A stretch of DNA of 64,000 nucleotides from Limnanthes douglasii subsp. nivea (lineage: Eukaryota; Streptophyta; Magnoliopsida; Brassicales; Limnanthaceae), in assembly GCA_036936605.1 (NCBI GenBank), contig JAUPFV010000005.1, positions 186,370,958-186,434,957 on the forward strand, given 5' to 3'. Position 1 is the first letter of the stretch, and each line of letters begins with the position of its first letter. Of the stretch, positions 44,527-56,229 are shown piece by piece. The notes below the pieces were generated by a model that was not told the DNA's origin, did not search any database, and worked only from the letters and a program-made list of their open reading frames with translations. Made by a program: the position numbers and the translations under genes.

Positions 44527-47200
44527 TTAAGGATTTTTCCCTTCGACTTCTTCATCACGTTTTCCTTTCTTGGGACTTTTGAGTTCAACGCTCAAACTCT
44601 CACCAGTTCCTTCATCAAAATCTTCCCCACTTGAATAACCATACTTGTCACCATCCGTCATAATATGGAAATGGATCTCCTCATAACATGCATATCTCCA
44701 TAAAGGACCAAGGGTCCTCTTCGGAAAATTCTCATGGCATAGCAAAACCATGTCTGACTTGACCCCATCGTCTCTTTCTCCAAAGAATCCACTATTCCAG
44801 AAGCACACTTCTCTACTCCTGCAGCTATCTCCTGGGCTTTCTTGCTTATTAAAGAAGCATTTTCATTTGTCTTCTCCTTGAGAAGCTTTCCCAAATTAGT
44901 TTTTTCTTTGGATAAATTTTTTATAGTACTGGCACTGGTAGCTAGTTGCTCCTTCAAAGCTTTGATCTCGGTAGAGGCAGAAGTTTTTGGTCCGGAATAC
45001 TTGGTCTGGAGATATTTTTTAGCATCTTTTAACTAGCGCAGTTCTGTAGTCAAGTCCTCTTTTTCCTTCTTCAAGGCACTTTACTAAGCAGTAGAGATAT
45101 CATTCTTCAAGCCCTGGTTTTCTGTGGTTAGGGAGGTTATGGTCGTTGTTCGTTCCCTCACTTTCCTTTTGAAGTCAACTACCGAACGGATATAACCCAA
45201 GAGGGAATTACTCGGGTATCTTGCTCACTTAATATCTCGTATAATTCACCATTATGTGTAACAACGTTGGTCGCAAAGGCATGAGGAAAGGTCTGTTCGC
45301 AATCGTCTTTGTCCAGATCGCTAAAGTACATATTCTGGAATTCATCTAGATTGACATCTCCTTCAACGGTTGTTTGTCCGACTGGCAGGAAGGTTGAGCA
45401 AAGAGGGTTAGGTGGGATGTCTTCTTATGGAGGAGGATCATTAGGAATGGGAGGAGGAAGTTCGAAAGGACACAACATTATCTCTGACCGTAAGCTACTT
45501 TTCTTTTTCTTTGCAGCTCTTTCGTCACTGATCTCCTTGTGCCTATTATGATATTTCCTTGTAATCTGGGGCGGATGATTCGATACGCCAGCTTCCTTGA
45601 CCATAACTTCAACTGCCTCCAGCAAAGCGGTGTTGATTCCTCTTGGGTTTTCCGAACTGACCCCTTTCGATGACTTGTTAAGGTGGGTCAACTTTGGTTT
45701 TATTCTTCTTCTTGTTCTTAATCTTGTCCAGCTGGCTAGGGGCTTTCTTCCGGGAAGGCAAGTGAAGTTTTCCATCTTTAGCCTCAGTTCTCTTCAAAAT
45801 GACATCTGCATGAGAAGTGGTCAGCTGCTCCCATGCAAGATCTTTACTCCCCATAGTATTCCAAAGGTGAGACCTTACGAAGTTTCCAGAACTAAAGAAA
45901 TTGTGGAAACCCAATCCCCATCTCTCCGTTGCCCATTCGTTTAGCTTAGTACATGTAGTTTGGCCTGCCTCTAGGTACTCTGGAAACTTTTTGCCATACT
46001 ACAATAAAACACAATAATCAGTTCGAAATATTAACATACCATTTAGAACCAATAAAAATATGAACATGTATTACTTGATCTTTTCCAGTGACTCATTAGC
46101 TAGCTTGGATTTATGGTAGAGTTTATTTTCCTGCCATTCTCCCACACCCCACTAATAAAAAATAATTGAGTCCTCCATGGAGTCTCGGACTCCAACAGAT
46201 CATTTACCACCTTAAAATCATTACCCATATTATAATGGTAGAAAGGAATATAGTGGTTTCTGCATAGGCCAGCCACGGTAGCAAATAGCTCCATGGGTAG
46301 AGGAAATTTTGACAATCTAGACGTCGTTATACCGGCCAACAACATATACCATTGGGCTAAGTTGACTTGGACATAACTTTATCAAGTGGAAATACCTGAC
46401 GATTTCTAGGTCCAAAAGAAACTGAAGGCCCCAATTAAGCACCTCATTATATAGCACCAACTCGTGGGATTTACAATCCACGGAGGTCTCGGGAGTGACC
46501 GGAATTCTCACTTTAAAAGAATTAGGGAAGCCCCACTTTATTCGGATCCAACCCAACTCAGTAGTATGAGTGTATACATAAGCAATATTTTGGAGAGCTA
46601 TCAAATACTTCACACTAACCTTTTGAAAGTTTGGCCCAACTTTCCCTTCAAGACACTCTATAAGTGAATCAGGATTGGATAAGCGCACTTTCACTCGGGT
46701 TCGATCAGCTGCATCTTCTATCTGTCCGGACGTATCGAAGGGAGTACCTTCCATAGTCTCCTCCATTACGTTTGACTGTTGTTCGGACGGTTTAGTATCT
46801 GCTGGGGGCTTTACTGTTTCCGAACTAGCAGTTTTCGAAGAAGAGAGAGTGCTTTTGGAGTTAGACAAACGAGTGACCTTGCGATGGGTGGATTTCTCAA
46901 TATCTGAGCCTATGGAAAAAAATGGTGAAAGTTTCCTAACACTGGAAACTGCTTTTTCTTTAGGCAAAGGTTTCCTGACCCTGACTCTAAAGGAGATAGG
47001 GTTGGGACGAAAGATGGTTTTCTTACTTTCGATGTCTTTGATGATGAGGAACTCTTGTCTGTGTTTGTTTTTTATTGACTAAGTTCTCCTCCAGGAGAGG
47101 CAGGAAGCCCAACTGAAGCTCTTGCGTCTCTCCTAGCTCTTTCTAAATCAGACAAGTTTAGTCAACCTCCTTTCACCAATGTGTTTCTGGCTGTGAACAT
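44527..47200 (-). pseudogene. Antisense extra gene (aORF) of element B, Transposase_28-like
   Basis: The start at ATG 47200 gives MFTARNTLVK, matched in A. The longest open piece, 46967-46317 (216 codons), carries GKVGPNFQKVSVKYLIALQ, ELGWIRIKWGFPNSF, VRYFHLIKLCPSQLS. The frame then shifts into 46345-46100 with ISGVWENGRKI. After a candidate intron (46074-45999) come 45914-45678 (FHNFFSSGNFVRSHLWNTMG), a lysine-rich part (45550-45480), a coiled-coil-like part (about 45200-44840) and the tail GPLWRYACYEEIHFH and an acidic stretch ending at 44527. Paralog of 1637-4443. The biochemical role is unknown; the lysine-rich and coiled-coil parts suggest a nuclear, self-associating protein (inference). 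Confidence 0.78.
45999..46074 (-). other. Candidate intron in the aORF of B
   Basis: 76 bp with donor CAA|GTAATAC and acceptor TTTTATTGTAG, T-rich inside and in-frame stops throughout. It lies between the ISGVW block and the block starting FPEYLEAGQ, exactly where A has its own GT...AG stretch. Confidence 0.5.
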
Positions 47201-47290
47201 ATAATCTACCCAGACACAAGTTTGAAGAAATTTCAAGCTTTCTCTCTATGAAATTTTTTGTATGTTTATAAAGATTAACAGTAAAACTCG

Positions 47291-47298
47291 TTTAAATA
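47291..47298 (-). promoter_or_regulatory. TATA-like box upstream of the aORF of B
   Basis: TATTTAAA lies about 91 bp upstream of ATG 47200, the same distance as the TATA-like box in A. A second candidate, TTTATAAA, is at 47265-47272. Confidence 0.4.
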
Positions 47299-47608
47299 GG
47301 GATGAAGTGGTGGAAGTTTCACCTAGGGGAAGTTGAATATATCAAAGTAGTGATTTAGGGCTAGGAAGTATGGGGATTACACACTAAGTTACTTTTTAGC
47401 CAGGTAGGTACAGGAATCTAGGAGAAAAAATAGTTGAGAGGTCGAACCAAAAATCGAGACATGTCTTACGTCAGAAAAAACTGACTTTTGGAATTCATAA
47501 CTGCAAGATTAATCTCTTCGAATATGATTTAGATTCACATCGGATTTCAGCCTAGATACAAACTAAGTTATATTTTTTGAATTAGTTCTTCCAAAGTATA
47601 TTTGCAAG

Positions 47609-47623
47609 ACTTAAAGGGGCTAC
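47609..47623 (+). other. Polypurine tract of element B
   Basis: ACTTAAAGGGGCTAC stands directly before the 3' LTR start TGATGAG, as in element A. Confidence 0.8.
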
Positions 47624-47978
47624 TGATGAGGTTGGATTTCTTTGACACTGACTATTATATATATCTGGAGGGTAGTTCAGACATATCAATTACCATGCCC
47701 TACCGAACAGGATAAACAAGTGGATTGTGACTCAGCTGGTTGCTAGTCACTTCTTATCTTTGGCCTATGAGTTTTAAAATTTGACCCAAGCCCATCATCC
47801 GACCCGAAAAGCCCAAAACCCATTAAACAAGTATAACTACCCCAACTATTTTCATTTATGAGGGTGATAAAAATTTACTGCTAGCACACACCTTACTTAT
47901 CTCCTTAAATTTTACACTTAACATTAAATTCCCAAATTTTTTTCCAAAATACCCTTCCATTAGAAATAATCCACACTA
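47624..47978 (+). repeat. 3' LTR of element B
   Basis: 355 bp, full length for the family (367 bp in A). It pairs with the shortened 5' LTR at 38197-38420. Confidence 0.9.
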
Positions 47979-48110
47979 AAATATATATTATTAATATAGA
48001 AAATATGGCTAACAAACCACACATTAGGTTAACAAAACCAACAAGATATGCAAGTGGTCACACTGTGCCCCTTATGAGTTCAAACTAGCTAATTGGTGAG
48101 TATACCAAGC
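47979..48110 (+). other. Element C resumes after B
   Basis: AT-rich untranslated sequence of element C with no coding trace. Confidence 0.4.
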
Positions 48111-48415
48111 CTAAGGTGGGAATATCATTGGGGTACGCAACTGACCATATTGATCCCTTGCATACTAATCAAGTCGTTGAAAACAAGATTAGAATATGCG
48201 ACTGGCCATATTGAGCTCTGACACATGGGTCAAATCATGGATTGGTTATATTAATCAAGTCTGAGGTGGAAACACCATTCGGGGTACCCAACTAGCCATA
48301 CTGAGTCTTGACTTACGAGTTAAATCGTAAATTTGGTTATTCATACCAGACCTGAGGTGAAAACACCATCACGATGTGCAAATGGCTATATTGGGTCTTG
48401 AATAACTAGTCATAT
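48111..48415 (+). repeat. About 80-bp tandem repeat in the 3' region of element C
   Basis: Four diverged units begin near 48111, 48190, 48268 and 48352. Shared words are GAGGTGGAAACACCATT, GGGGTACCCAACTAGCCATA and TGAGTCTTGAC. Tandem repeats between integrase and the 3' LTR are a known habit of Tat elements. Element D has a similar array at 56230-56520, with partly matching words on the opposite strand. Confidence 0.75.
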
Positions 48416-48559
48416 ATATACAATGACCCTACAACAAAAAAACCAAGTTTACTCTAACAAAGAATGCGGTAAAATCTCTCATTCTCAAGATAAGTAAAAC
48501 TATAACATAATACACCACCATCATGGCACCTAAGATTTTAATTAACAATCATAAATTAA

Positions 48560-51500
48560 AATCAATATGAACATTCATCAAAAGAGTCAACAAAGGTTCA
48601 TAAGTAAACACAATAGTTATCCTCACACTCATAAAAAGAAGAATAACACGGTCGTACAAACACCCCAACGAACCTCGTTATCATTTCGCATGCGTTGGGG
48701 ACTTCTACTGTGTATCCCCACCGCGTCATCAATAAAAAATGGAATTGACTTATCACCCAAGATTATATCTTTACGAAATCACTTTCCTTGAAGAGCGGTA
48801 CCCCTATCTTTGCTTTACGCCTCCTCACTGGACTCATATATGTCTTTCTTACTTGACAAGGTAGTCCACTCGTCCTTCGATATTAGGTTTTTCAAATCTT
48901 CCAAGATTATATCATTATTCCTCCTACACAACTGAAGGATCGTATATTTCTGAACCCTTCTCAACATACTCTAAGAAACTTCCATCACATTTTTTTCTTT
49001 CTTCTTAACAACCTTCGTAGTTTCCTCATGGAACTCCCTCTTCGGATCTTCCATTGACCTTCTTGATTTCTCTAACTTAGCCTTCATATTGTTATTTTCT
49101 TACACTAGGTCAGTAATCTTAGTCCCATTTTTCTTAAGGTTGGTACATACAACATAAATATGTCGTGATAATTTGATATTTTGGTCTATTAGCTTAAAAT
49201 TATGGGGGATGAGCTTATCATTATTTGCTAATAACTTCCAGTTTTGAGATAGTTGCTCCGCACTCTTCCCGACTACCGTACTCTTTTGCTCAACAAATTC
49301 TTCATTTTGAGCACCAAGGGCATCCCATTCATTACCAATATTCATAACAACATTATCAATCTTCAATTTTTATCTCGCAAATTTTTTGGTCTTTTGCTTC
49401 AACATGGAATACCCTCGTTTATTGCTCACCTCTTCCACCGACCCAAACATGAATGGATCAGGCCTGAAGTACTCTATTGGCTTAATATCCTCAAGCTTCA
49501 TATGTCGATATGCCAATATCAACAAGTTATGATGCATTTACAAACGATCAAAGAGGAATGCACATGTCAAGATGATGGTACCTCGATCAAATTCACACAT
49601 TCTTAGTCAAACATATACCTTCAACTACAGCTGAACCTGCTTCCAAGAGATATCTCTTATGGTAATGGGTCATAGTATGCTATATCATGATAATACTTAA
49701 GTTGGATATATATGAGCAGTAACAGGGCCAAAAAGTCTACATGTAGTTTGACCCCGGTAGACGTACATGGTGGTCGAGTACTCACAAGAACACCACAAGG
49801 TATAATTTCTTGGGGTGGGCTTTGTTGCGATGACATTCAACATTATGATGGGTATAATTTTCACCCATCCTCTTGGCGAAGGCCGCCCTCCTTACTAGTA
49901 TCCATTTTTCTCTTATCTAGTGCCACAAATACACCATAGAGATTGGATCATGCTTTGCAGCTTGTCATTCTGAGATGATACCTCGTCATCGACTGAAGTT
50001 TTTTTTTTAAATTTGCGACCCTTAACCCCCTACCCTTTTTCAATACATGCATTTTCTTACTTAAAGACATTTCTCCTAGCCCTGTGTCATGTTAAGGGGT
50101 GCCCACGTATTTTGCATCTCGCTTCTTTTGCCCCACCTACTTATTCGGGGATGCCTCCTCGGCTTCTTTATGAGTGCTTTTTTGTAGGGATAATAAGCAT
50201 GGTCTTCGTAAGATCATTATTTTCAAACCACTGCCTTGACAATATTTTAAATTATCCAAGTTTGATGCCTCTCTGGTAGCAACTAGTGTTACAAGCCGGC
50301 TAGCAAATAGTTGAACTCGGTAAATAATAAATTGGAATCCAAAAAACATACTAAATATGTCGCAACGGATAACGTTTTCACCGTATTTCTCATGTCAACC
50401 GCGTACACCTTCCTAAGCAATAACTAATACTTCCATGTAGGCTTAAATCGCTGTCTAGTCCCTCGACTATCACGTTTTCTTTCATTTAGTCCCTCGACTA
50501 AAAAATCACTGGTTAGGGTCCCTCGACTATCCAATTTTCTTTCATTTAGTCCTTCGACTTTAAAATCACCATTGAGGGTCCCTGGACTTTGAAAAATCTA
50601 TAAATTTAGTCCCTGAATCTAAGAAAAAACCCCAAATCAGGGACTAAATTTATAGATTTTTGCAAAGTCCAGGGACCCTCACCGGTGATTTTAAAGTCGA
50701 AGGACTAAATGAAAGAAAATGAGATAGTCGAAGGACCCTCACCGGTGATTTTTTAGTCGAGGGACTAAATGAAAGAAAACGTGATAGTCGATGGACTATT
50801 TACTGATTTAAGCCTTCCATGTATCTGTAAATTATGAAAATATGTAAGGAGAACACTTATCATATCAAATTTATAGCAAATAAATTAACCCAAACCTTCT
50901 CTTACATGAATTCATCCATCTCAGTTCAACTTGACCATACTCTGGTTCACTCGGATACTACCATTTCCCATACATAAATATAAACAATTTTTTCCAATGA
51001 TGATCCACAGTGGTGAGGTTGACAATTTTATTCCCACCTCGAATATACACATAATAGATAGATAAATTGGACAATTTGGTTACATCTATATTCAGTAAGT
51101 CTGCCAAGGCCACTAGGACATTTAAGAGTCGCGAGCTGAGCATTATACTCAGTAGATTCCGCCACCTATTAGCATTCAACTAGGTAGGGTAGATACGTAC
51201 ATATCTAAAACATACTTGGATTATTTTGAGAAATAGAAATCGTAAACCCAATAGAACAAACTCCTGAAGAAAGAAAAGTTATCCTCTTAATTTCGTTAGG
51301 CATTTCACCTGGCTAAGGAACCGAGTCACCATCTCAGCAGGTATCCCATAATCAGTCGCTAAACTGTTGATGTTCCTCTTTGGTCATCTTGTCATACAAA
51401 CCAAATAAATGACCAGAGTAATGATGCAATAACTCTATTTTCTATTTTACTTCTACTAAAGGAAGATCCACCTCGTGGTAACCATTGTTAGGTAAAGACA

Positions 51501-51700
51501 AGAAACCTCTCTTAGTGAAAATAGGCTATCGGCATGCATTATCTTATTTCAAACCTCAACTAGTATTTTGGAAAGCACCTGCTGTTTCGATTAAAGTATT
51601 CATATACTACGAAAGAGAAACTACGATATGAAAACCCCCAGCTTTGAACCTAGATATTCACTGCACTATCACCATAGATGATCTTAAAACACTTAGGATG
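48560..51700 (-). pseudogene. Antisense extra gene (aORF) of element C (broken)
   Basis: Opposite in strand to C's gag-pol. The best block is 51179-50958: NRWRNLLSIMLSSRLLNVLV, DLLNIDVTKLS, YYVYIRGGNKIVNL, WKKLFIFM. It parallels the aORF of D at 53900-54110 and resembles Pfam Transposase_28. The foldback MULE 50440-50814 interrupts the gene. A coiled-coil-like piece lies at 49366-49100 (EFVEQKSTVVGKSAEQLSQN) near its 3' end. Both ends are approximate because the frames are heavily broken. Confidence 0.6.
50440..50814. mobile_element. Foldback MULE-type MITE, 375 bp
   Basis: It starts GGCTTAAATCGCTG and ends with its complement ...TACTGATTTAAGCC. It is flanked by a perfect 9-bp target duplication TTCCATGTA (50431-50439 and 50815-50823), the hallmark length of Mutator-like elements. 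The two arms of about 180 bp are almost fully complementary, so the element is one long hairpin. Each arm contains the repeated phrase TTTAGTCCCTCGACT and GGGTCCCTCGACTAT. No coding capacity. It sits inside the antisense gene of element C. Confidence 0.93.
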
Positions 51701-52188
51701 AAGACTGATAAATTACTCACTTAACCAATCGATTGCCAATAATGACCATCTGAGCGTACTTGGATTCTCATAAACGCAAAACTAGTTAGCACAAACTGTC
51801 TCAAACAATAAAAGGTACAAATAATAAATAGATATAGCGACAATAAAACTAGTTTCTATAATAGCCTCTTTGGTTTGAATCTGAACCGTCAGATCCAGAG
51901 GAAATCAATAACTTGTATTCTTACCTTTTAAATTAAATTATATACTTTTATAAGAATAAAAATAAATACATTAGTCACTCAATCGTTTCTCTTGAAAATG
52001 CAGACCCACTATGCACCTGGTCAATATCAATACGTGTACTGCAGAGGCATCAATGACATGTGTCGGATCCTTTTTACGGTTAACACAACTATGCCACATC
52101 TTAATCATTCAATATTACTATCTACCTTGTCACATTAGTTCATATTTATAGTCTCTCAACCAATTTCTTATCACTAATTATTTCAAAG

Positions 52189-52202
52189 ACTAGGGAGACT
52201 CC
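52189..52202 (+). other. Polypurine tract of element C
   Basis: GACTAGGGAGACTCC precedes TCATAAGGAT. Element D has ACTAGGGGGTGCCC before TGATGAGGGG at the same place, supporting homology. Confidence 0.6.
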
Positions 52203-52325
52203 TCATAAGGATATATCTCACATGTGGTATATACTCATTTTACTGAAAAGGTACGCTCGTAGAAAATACTAGCAAGAGGATAAATGTCACTTACAACATG
52301 GGGCAAATATGATTAAGGACGGTGA
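52203..52325 (+). repeat. Start of the 3' LTR of element C, cut by element D
   Basis: It begins TCATAAGGATAT (a decayed TG start) and runs to the insertion point of D at 52326. The remainder cannot be found right of D, where D's own end is missing too. Confidence 0.5.
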
Positions 52326-52973
52326 TGTTAAGTAAAATAACAAAGTGAACTTCCAAGTAGTAAATTAGATTATCAAAGAAGAGAGAAGTTACATTGATCA
52401 GGGTTTTATACCAAAGTGAACTGCCAAGTAGTAAATTATACTTTGTATGATTGTTATATCCCATTACTCCACTATTTGACTCCACTAAATGCACATATTA
52501 AGTAAATTTATATTATGTGGCCTAATTAACGACCATTATATTAATAGTTTGACCAATTTTGCTATCGTGACTCTAAACGGCTATTCTAATTATCGTTTTA
52601 TCGTGCGAGGTACTTGGTCGGCTTCATGTGCTCGGCTTTCTTAATATCTTGGGCGCTCCTCTGTTCTTCCTTTTATTGGTAATGAACTTCATGGATTTCA
52701 TCCATGCAAGAAACCGAGCTCTTCTCCAATCGTTTCCCTTATGCTTGGTGCTCTTCCTGCTCAACACTTCTCTGACCTCGGCAAGGTCTGACTATATTCT
52801 CGTTACTTCATCCTTCCTTTGCCCTATTCGGCGAAGTCCATCAAATGAGTGGTTTGACTTTTTCCACTCTTTTGTCCTACTTCATAACCAGCTCGGCCTA
52901 TAACTTGTTCTGCTCGGCTTCTTGTTCGACTATTTACATTTATTCTCTTTGTGTGGTGATTATCCCCTCATCA
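52326..52973 (-). repeat. 3' LTR of element D
   Basis: 648 bp from TGTTAAG to CTCATCA on the plus strand, so TGATGAG...CTTAACA on the sense strand. A local duplication (AAGTAGTAAATTA twice, near 52355 and 52421) is not shared by the partner LTR. Confidence 0.85.
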
Positions 52974-52987
52974 GGGCACCCCCTAGT
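52974..52987 (-). other. Polypurine tract of element D
   Basis: The minus strand reads ACTAGGGGGTGCCC right before the LTR start TGATGAGG. Confidence 0.75.
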
Positions 52988-53569
52988 TTAAGGATTGCAT
53001 GGTGAAGACATAAAATTCATGAATTGGAAACCTAATTTTAAACACTTGAAATATGTAACGGTAACCCATATGATGCAATCTTAGTAATGATAAAACTCTT
53101 CAATAAATAACGAGAGAGTGCCACATGTTGATAATTGTAGGCGTGTGGGTGCGAGTGGTCTGACACTTAAGTCTCATTTTTAAACTGGACGCTTTGGTTT
53201 CTGTTGGAGATGTATACGGCTAGATTTCACCTTCATTAACCATGCATGCAGTTAATCATCAGTTAGAAATATATTTTTCTTATTTTTTCAAATTATAAGT
53301 CTTTGGATTAAACTTTGAAGCGATATCTCAAGCATTACCTGAATTTCTTCATCAACTTTAAGCGCACTCTTCAGGATTCCTATTATTCATACAGGTATTC
53401 TACTAATTCTTTCTGATTTTTTGTTAATAACAAGCACCTTGATACTAGACCCTCTTGGCGCGACTATAGGGACCCAAATAACCCCCATAAGTGGTAGCGA
53501 TGGTAAGATGTTAGTTGTTCCCCGAATTACATACTTTTATTCCTCTTATTGACTCATTCCATTCATTCT

Positions 53570-55860
53570 ATACACAAGGTGGGTCCAAAAAAGAGTATAA
53601 AAAAGAAAGAGAAAGCGGTGAAGGTCGTCCAATCAGAGTTTGAAGACCCTGTATTTTTCAAAAGTATTTTTACGAATATCCGACAAATATGGATATATGG
53701 ATGTCGCAGCCCTTCTTAGTTTTAGGGCCCGATATGGTATACCCAGTGATGTTACTGTTAGGGTTCCAGACGTTGGGGAACATCCCTTCCAAGCAAGGGA
53801 GAACAAAACCTGCTTATTTACTATTGTATTTGACTAAGGTCTTTGCTTGCCATTACCGAGCTTAATCCGTGATTTCTTCAGTTTTCTAGGAATATTCCCA
53901 ACTCAGTTAGTGGCAAATGGGTGTAGAACCCTATTGAGTATACTCTTAATTTCACGATTGCTTGGCATATCAATTTTCTTCGCAAATCTGTTAGCTGCAG
54001 TAGACGTGGCCAAGTTAGCTAAGTCTCCTTTCTTTTATGCTCAAGTTGTTGGTATCCGAAAAAGAGTAGAGTTTCCGAGCTCCAACAAGAACTCGAAATA
54101 TTCCTTCGTATTTATCTCCAGTAACTTGGAGCATGCAAATTCTTTACTGAATTTGCAGCTTGAACGAATGTGGAAAACCAAATGTAAGGAATACAGCCGT
54201 AAAATTATGCGCAGAAAGGGCTGTCAACCCGCTAATTAAAGTTGCAAATTTAGCAAGCTCCACATAGTTGCAAGAACCTTTGCGTTTATTTACTCAGCTT
54301 AACTACTAATAAGCTGGGTTGTGGCCAATTGTTGAGCTAACCATTGGCGGATGGAACAGTAACCATGACTGGTACAGGAGAGAAAGCAACAACCGCTCGT
54401 TTAAGGGCATTGATAGAACATCGCTACAAGGAGAGGAATAATACTGGGGGTTTTCTTGTCGATTCCTCATGCTAGAAAGCTAAAAGAATTTGAGGGATCC
54501 TCATCCTTACAATATCAGACGTAGAAGGAGGAAGAGGTGTGAAGTGCGGGATGGGCTGTTAAAGAGAAGGATATGTTTCTGAGAATCAATACCAATCTGG
54601 ATCGTGCACGTCAATATCGCTCGAATGAAAATGAAGATGAAGACACAAAGGAAGAGATTCATCGACTCATACTTTCAAAAGTGATAGTAGATGCAGTGCC
54701 AGAATTGATTGATGAAGAAGAAAGTGACGGGGGTCTGATACCAGATGGCCAAGATGGTCAACCCCCCATGTTAGCGGTAGAGAAAGCTCTAAGGAAGGAT
54801 CCCAAGGTGATCAACTTAGAATCAGCAGCAACAAAGGAGTAGACGAGCCACACCAAGGGTGTTAATGTTAAGTACGGGCCCAAGAAGCAGATCCTTAAAG
54901 ATATAGCTTGTGGGATGGATCATTTTGTAAAAACTGGAGTGCGGCCCACCTTTTTACAAGAATTAAGGAGTGAAGCGCCTCATAGCAATACAGTGAGGCC
55001 TGAAAATATACCTATAAAAGGCAAATGATCGAGGTTGAGCGGGTCTGGTGTAGTATAAGAAGAGCTACCCCTCCAAGATCTCAATGTCGAGGCCCTCCAT
55101 GCTAATGTCCGAACAACTGAAAAGATGTCATGAGCTCTTGTTTTACGATAATATGCCAATGAGTGAAATACTTCATAGTCAGGTGGAGCTAGCGATAGAG
55201 GTAATTTAATAATGTCGAGCAGTGTTGTTTATAACCAATAATGTAATGCTAACTACAATGTTGCTTGCAGATGCATCAAAACTCAGTCATCTTGTCCTAT
55301 CGGCGTATGTTGGGCGTAGATATGCAAGTGACAGAGAAATGGAAACCAAAACCTATGTTTTTTGGGTCTGTCAGAGGGTTGACTACCGAACTCGCCCGAT
55401 ACAAGCATGCGTATGTCTCGGCCCAAACCCACAAGGCTAACGTTGTATATGAGAAAAAAAATAGATAAGGAGGTCACATCACTACGAGGTGTTCAGGAAG
55501 CGTGTGAGCAGAAGAACAAGGAGTTAACTACTGAACCCGCGATATTGATATCACAGAATAACGGGTTCGTTAAAAGGAATGACGATCTGATGGCCTAAAA
55601 CGCTGAGCTACTAGCTCAAAATGAAGTACATGCGAGAAGGGTAAAATAGAAGGTGGATCGCGTTGTGGTAGTTGTGATCGAGAATAGGAATATGAAGGCC
55701 TTCACGAACGATTTGAAGACGCAGATGGTAAACTGGAGCCAAGAATTAATGAAGAAAGTTGAATCCAACTTATCATAACAAGAAAATAAGGTAATGGTAA
55801 TTGTGTCGACATGGTGGCAAATATCCAAATATAAATGATGGACGAGATATTAAAATTAAA
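53570..55860 (+). pseudogene. Antisense extra gene (aORF) of element D (broken)
   Basis: Lies between integrase and 3' LTR and is read on the plus strand, opposite to D's pol. After a lysine-rich start near 53590 comes 53847-54239 (130 codons), with LPSLIRDFFSFLGIFPTQLV, TLLSILLISRLLGISIFFAN, FFYAQVVGIRKRVEF and YSFVFIS, the Transposase_28-like pattern also seen in C. An acidic piece, 54573-54842, and a coiled-coil-rich part, 55300-55830 (KEVTSLRGVQEACEQKNKEL), follow. The layout of domain, acidic linker and coiled coil equals that of A and B. Frameshifts and stops separate the parts; the start is uncertain. Confidence 0.68.
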
Positions 55861-56229
55861 CCCTCGAATGAAGCTTAGGGTGTTTATTAAGTTTGTTTCT
55901 CAAGTTGCAAATCCAGAAGGGGGAATCAGAATCATCGTAGAAACAAAATCCCCTCATTCATGAGGTTGTCAAATCAGCTATCCCATTGGCCAAAGATATA
56001 GAGGGTCATCTGAAGTTAACCGAGGAGGCTTCACCATCGCTTATTCCTGATGTATGATTGTAGAAATATAACGAACAAAATATTTTGTTACTTGTTATTT
56101 TTTTATGTAGCACTTTAATTACAAGACTTGGTTATTTTATCTCTTTTTTCATAGGATGTGGATGAGTGATTGATGTTATGTTACTTTGTAGAGATGTATG
56201 TTTGTTTATTTTCATTTGATTCAGGAGAA
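55861..56229. other. Spacer after the aORF of D
   Basis: No gene is seen. Remnants of the coiled-coil gene may extend to about 56050; the rest is AT-rich. Confidence 0.35.

Larger units (their letters stand above)
38197..47978 (+). mobile_element. Element B: complete but decayed Tat-like element, same family as A
   Basis: LTRs 38197-38420 and 47624-47978 start TGATGAG and end CCACATTA / CCACACTA. The flanks ATATA (38192-38196) and AAATA (47979-47983) may be a decayed target duplication. The primer site, gag start (MDPN), RT, integrase tail, polypurine tract and antisense gene all match element A. The comparable parts of the LTRs differ at about 13% by eye, so the insertion is old. It sits inside element C. 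All frames are broken. Confidence 0.92.
33590..52325 (+). mobile_element. Element C: nested Tat-like gypsy element, split by B and D
   Basis: The plus-strand order is a probable 5' LTR to 33990, primer site, gag, protease remnant, RT start, integrase (to about 37790), element B inserted, a tandem-repeat region (48111-48415), an antisense gene with a foldback MULE inside, a polypurine tract (52189-52202) and the start of the 3' LTR cut by element D at 52326. Most of RT is deleted. Motifs and the antisense gene place it in the Tat lineage, closest to element D. Confidence 0.75.

Noticed and set aside
45597..47082. Plus-strand frames of 115 and 135 codons in the 3' part of element B
   Set aside because: They are complements of the antisense gene, whose minus-strand frame matches the homolog in element A.
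49712..50279. Plus-strand frames in the 3' part of element C
   Set aside because: They lie opposite to the decayed antisense gene and show no motif; probably shadows.
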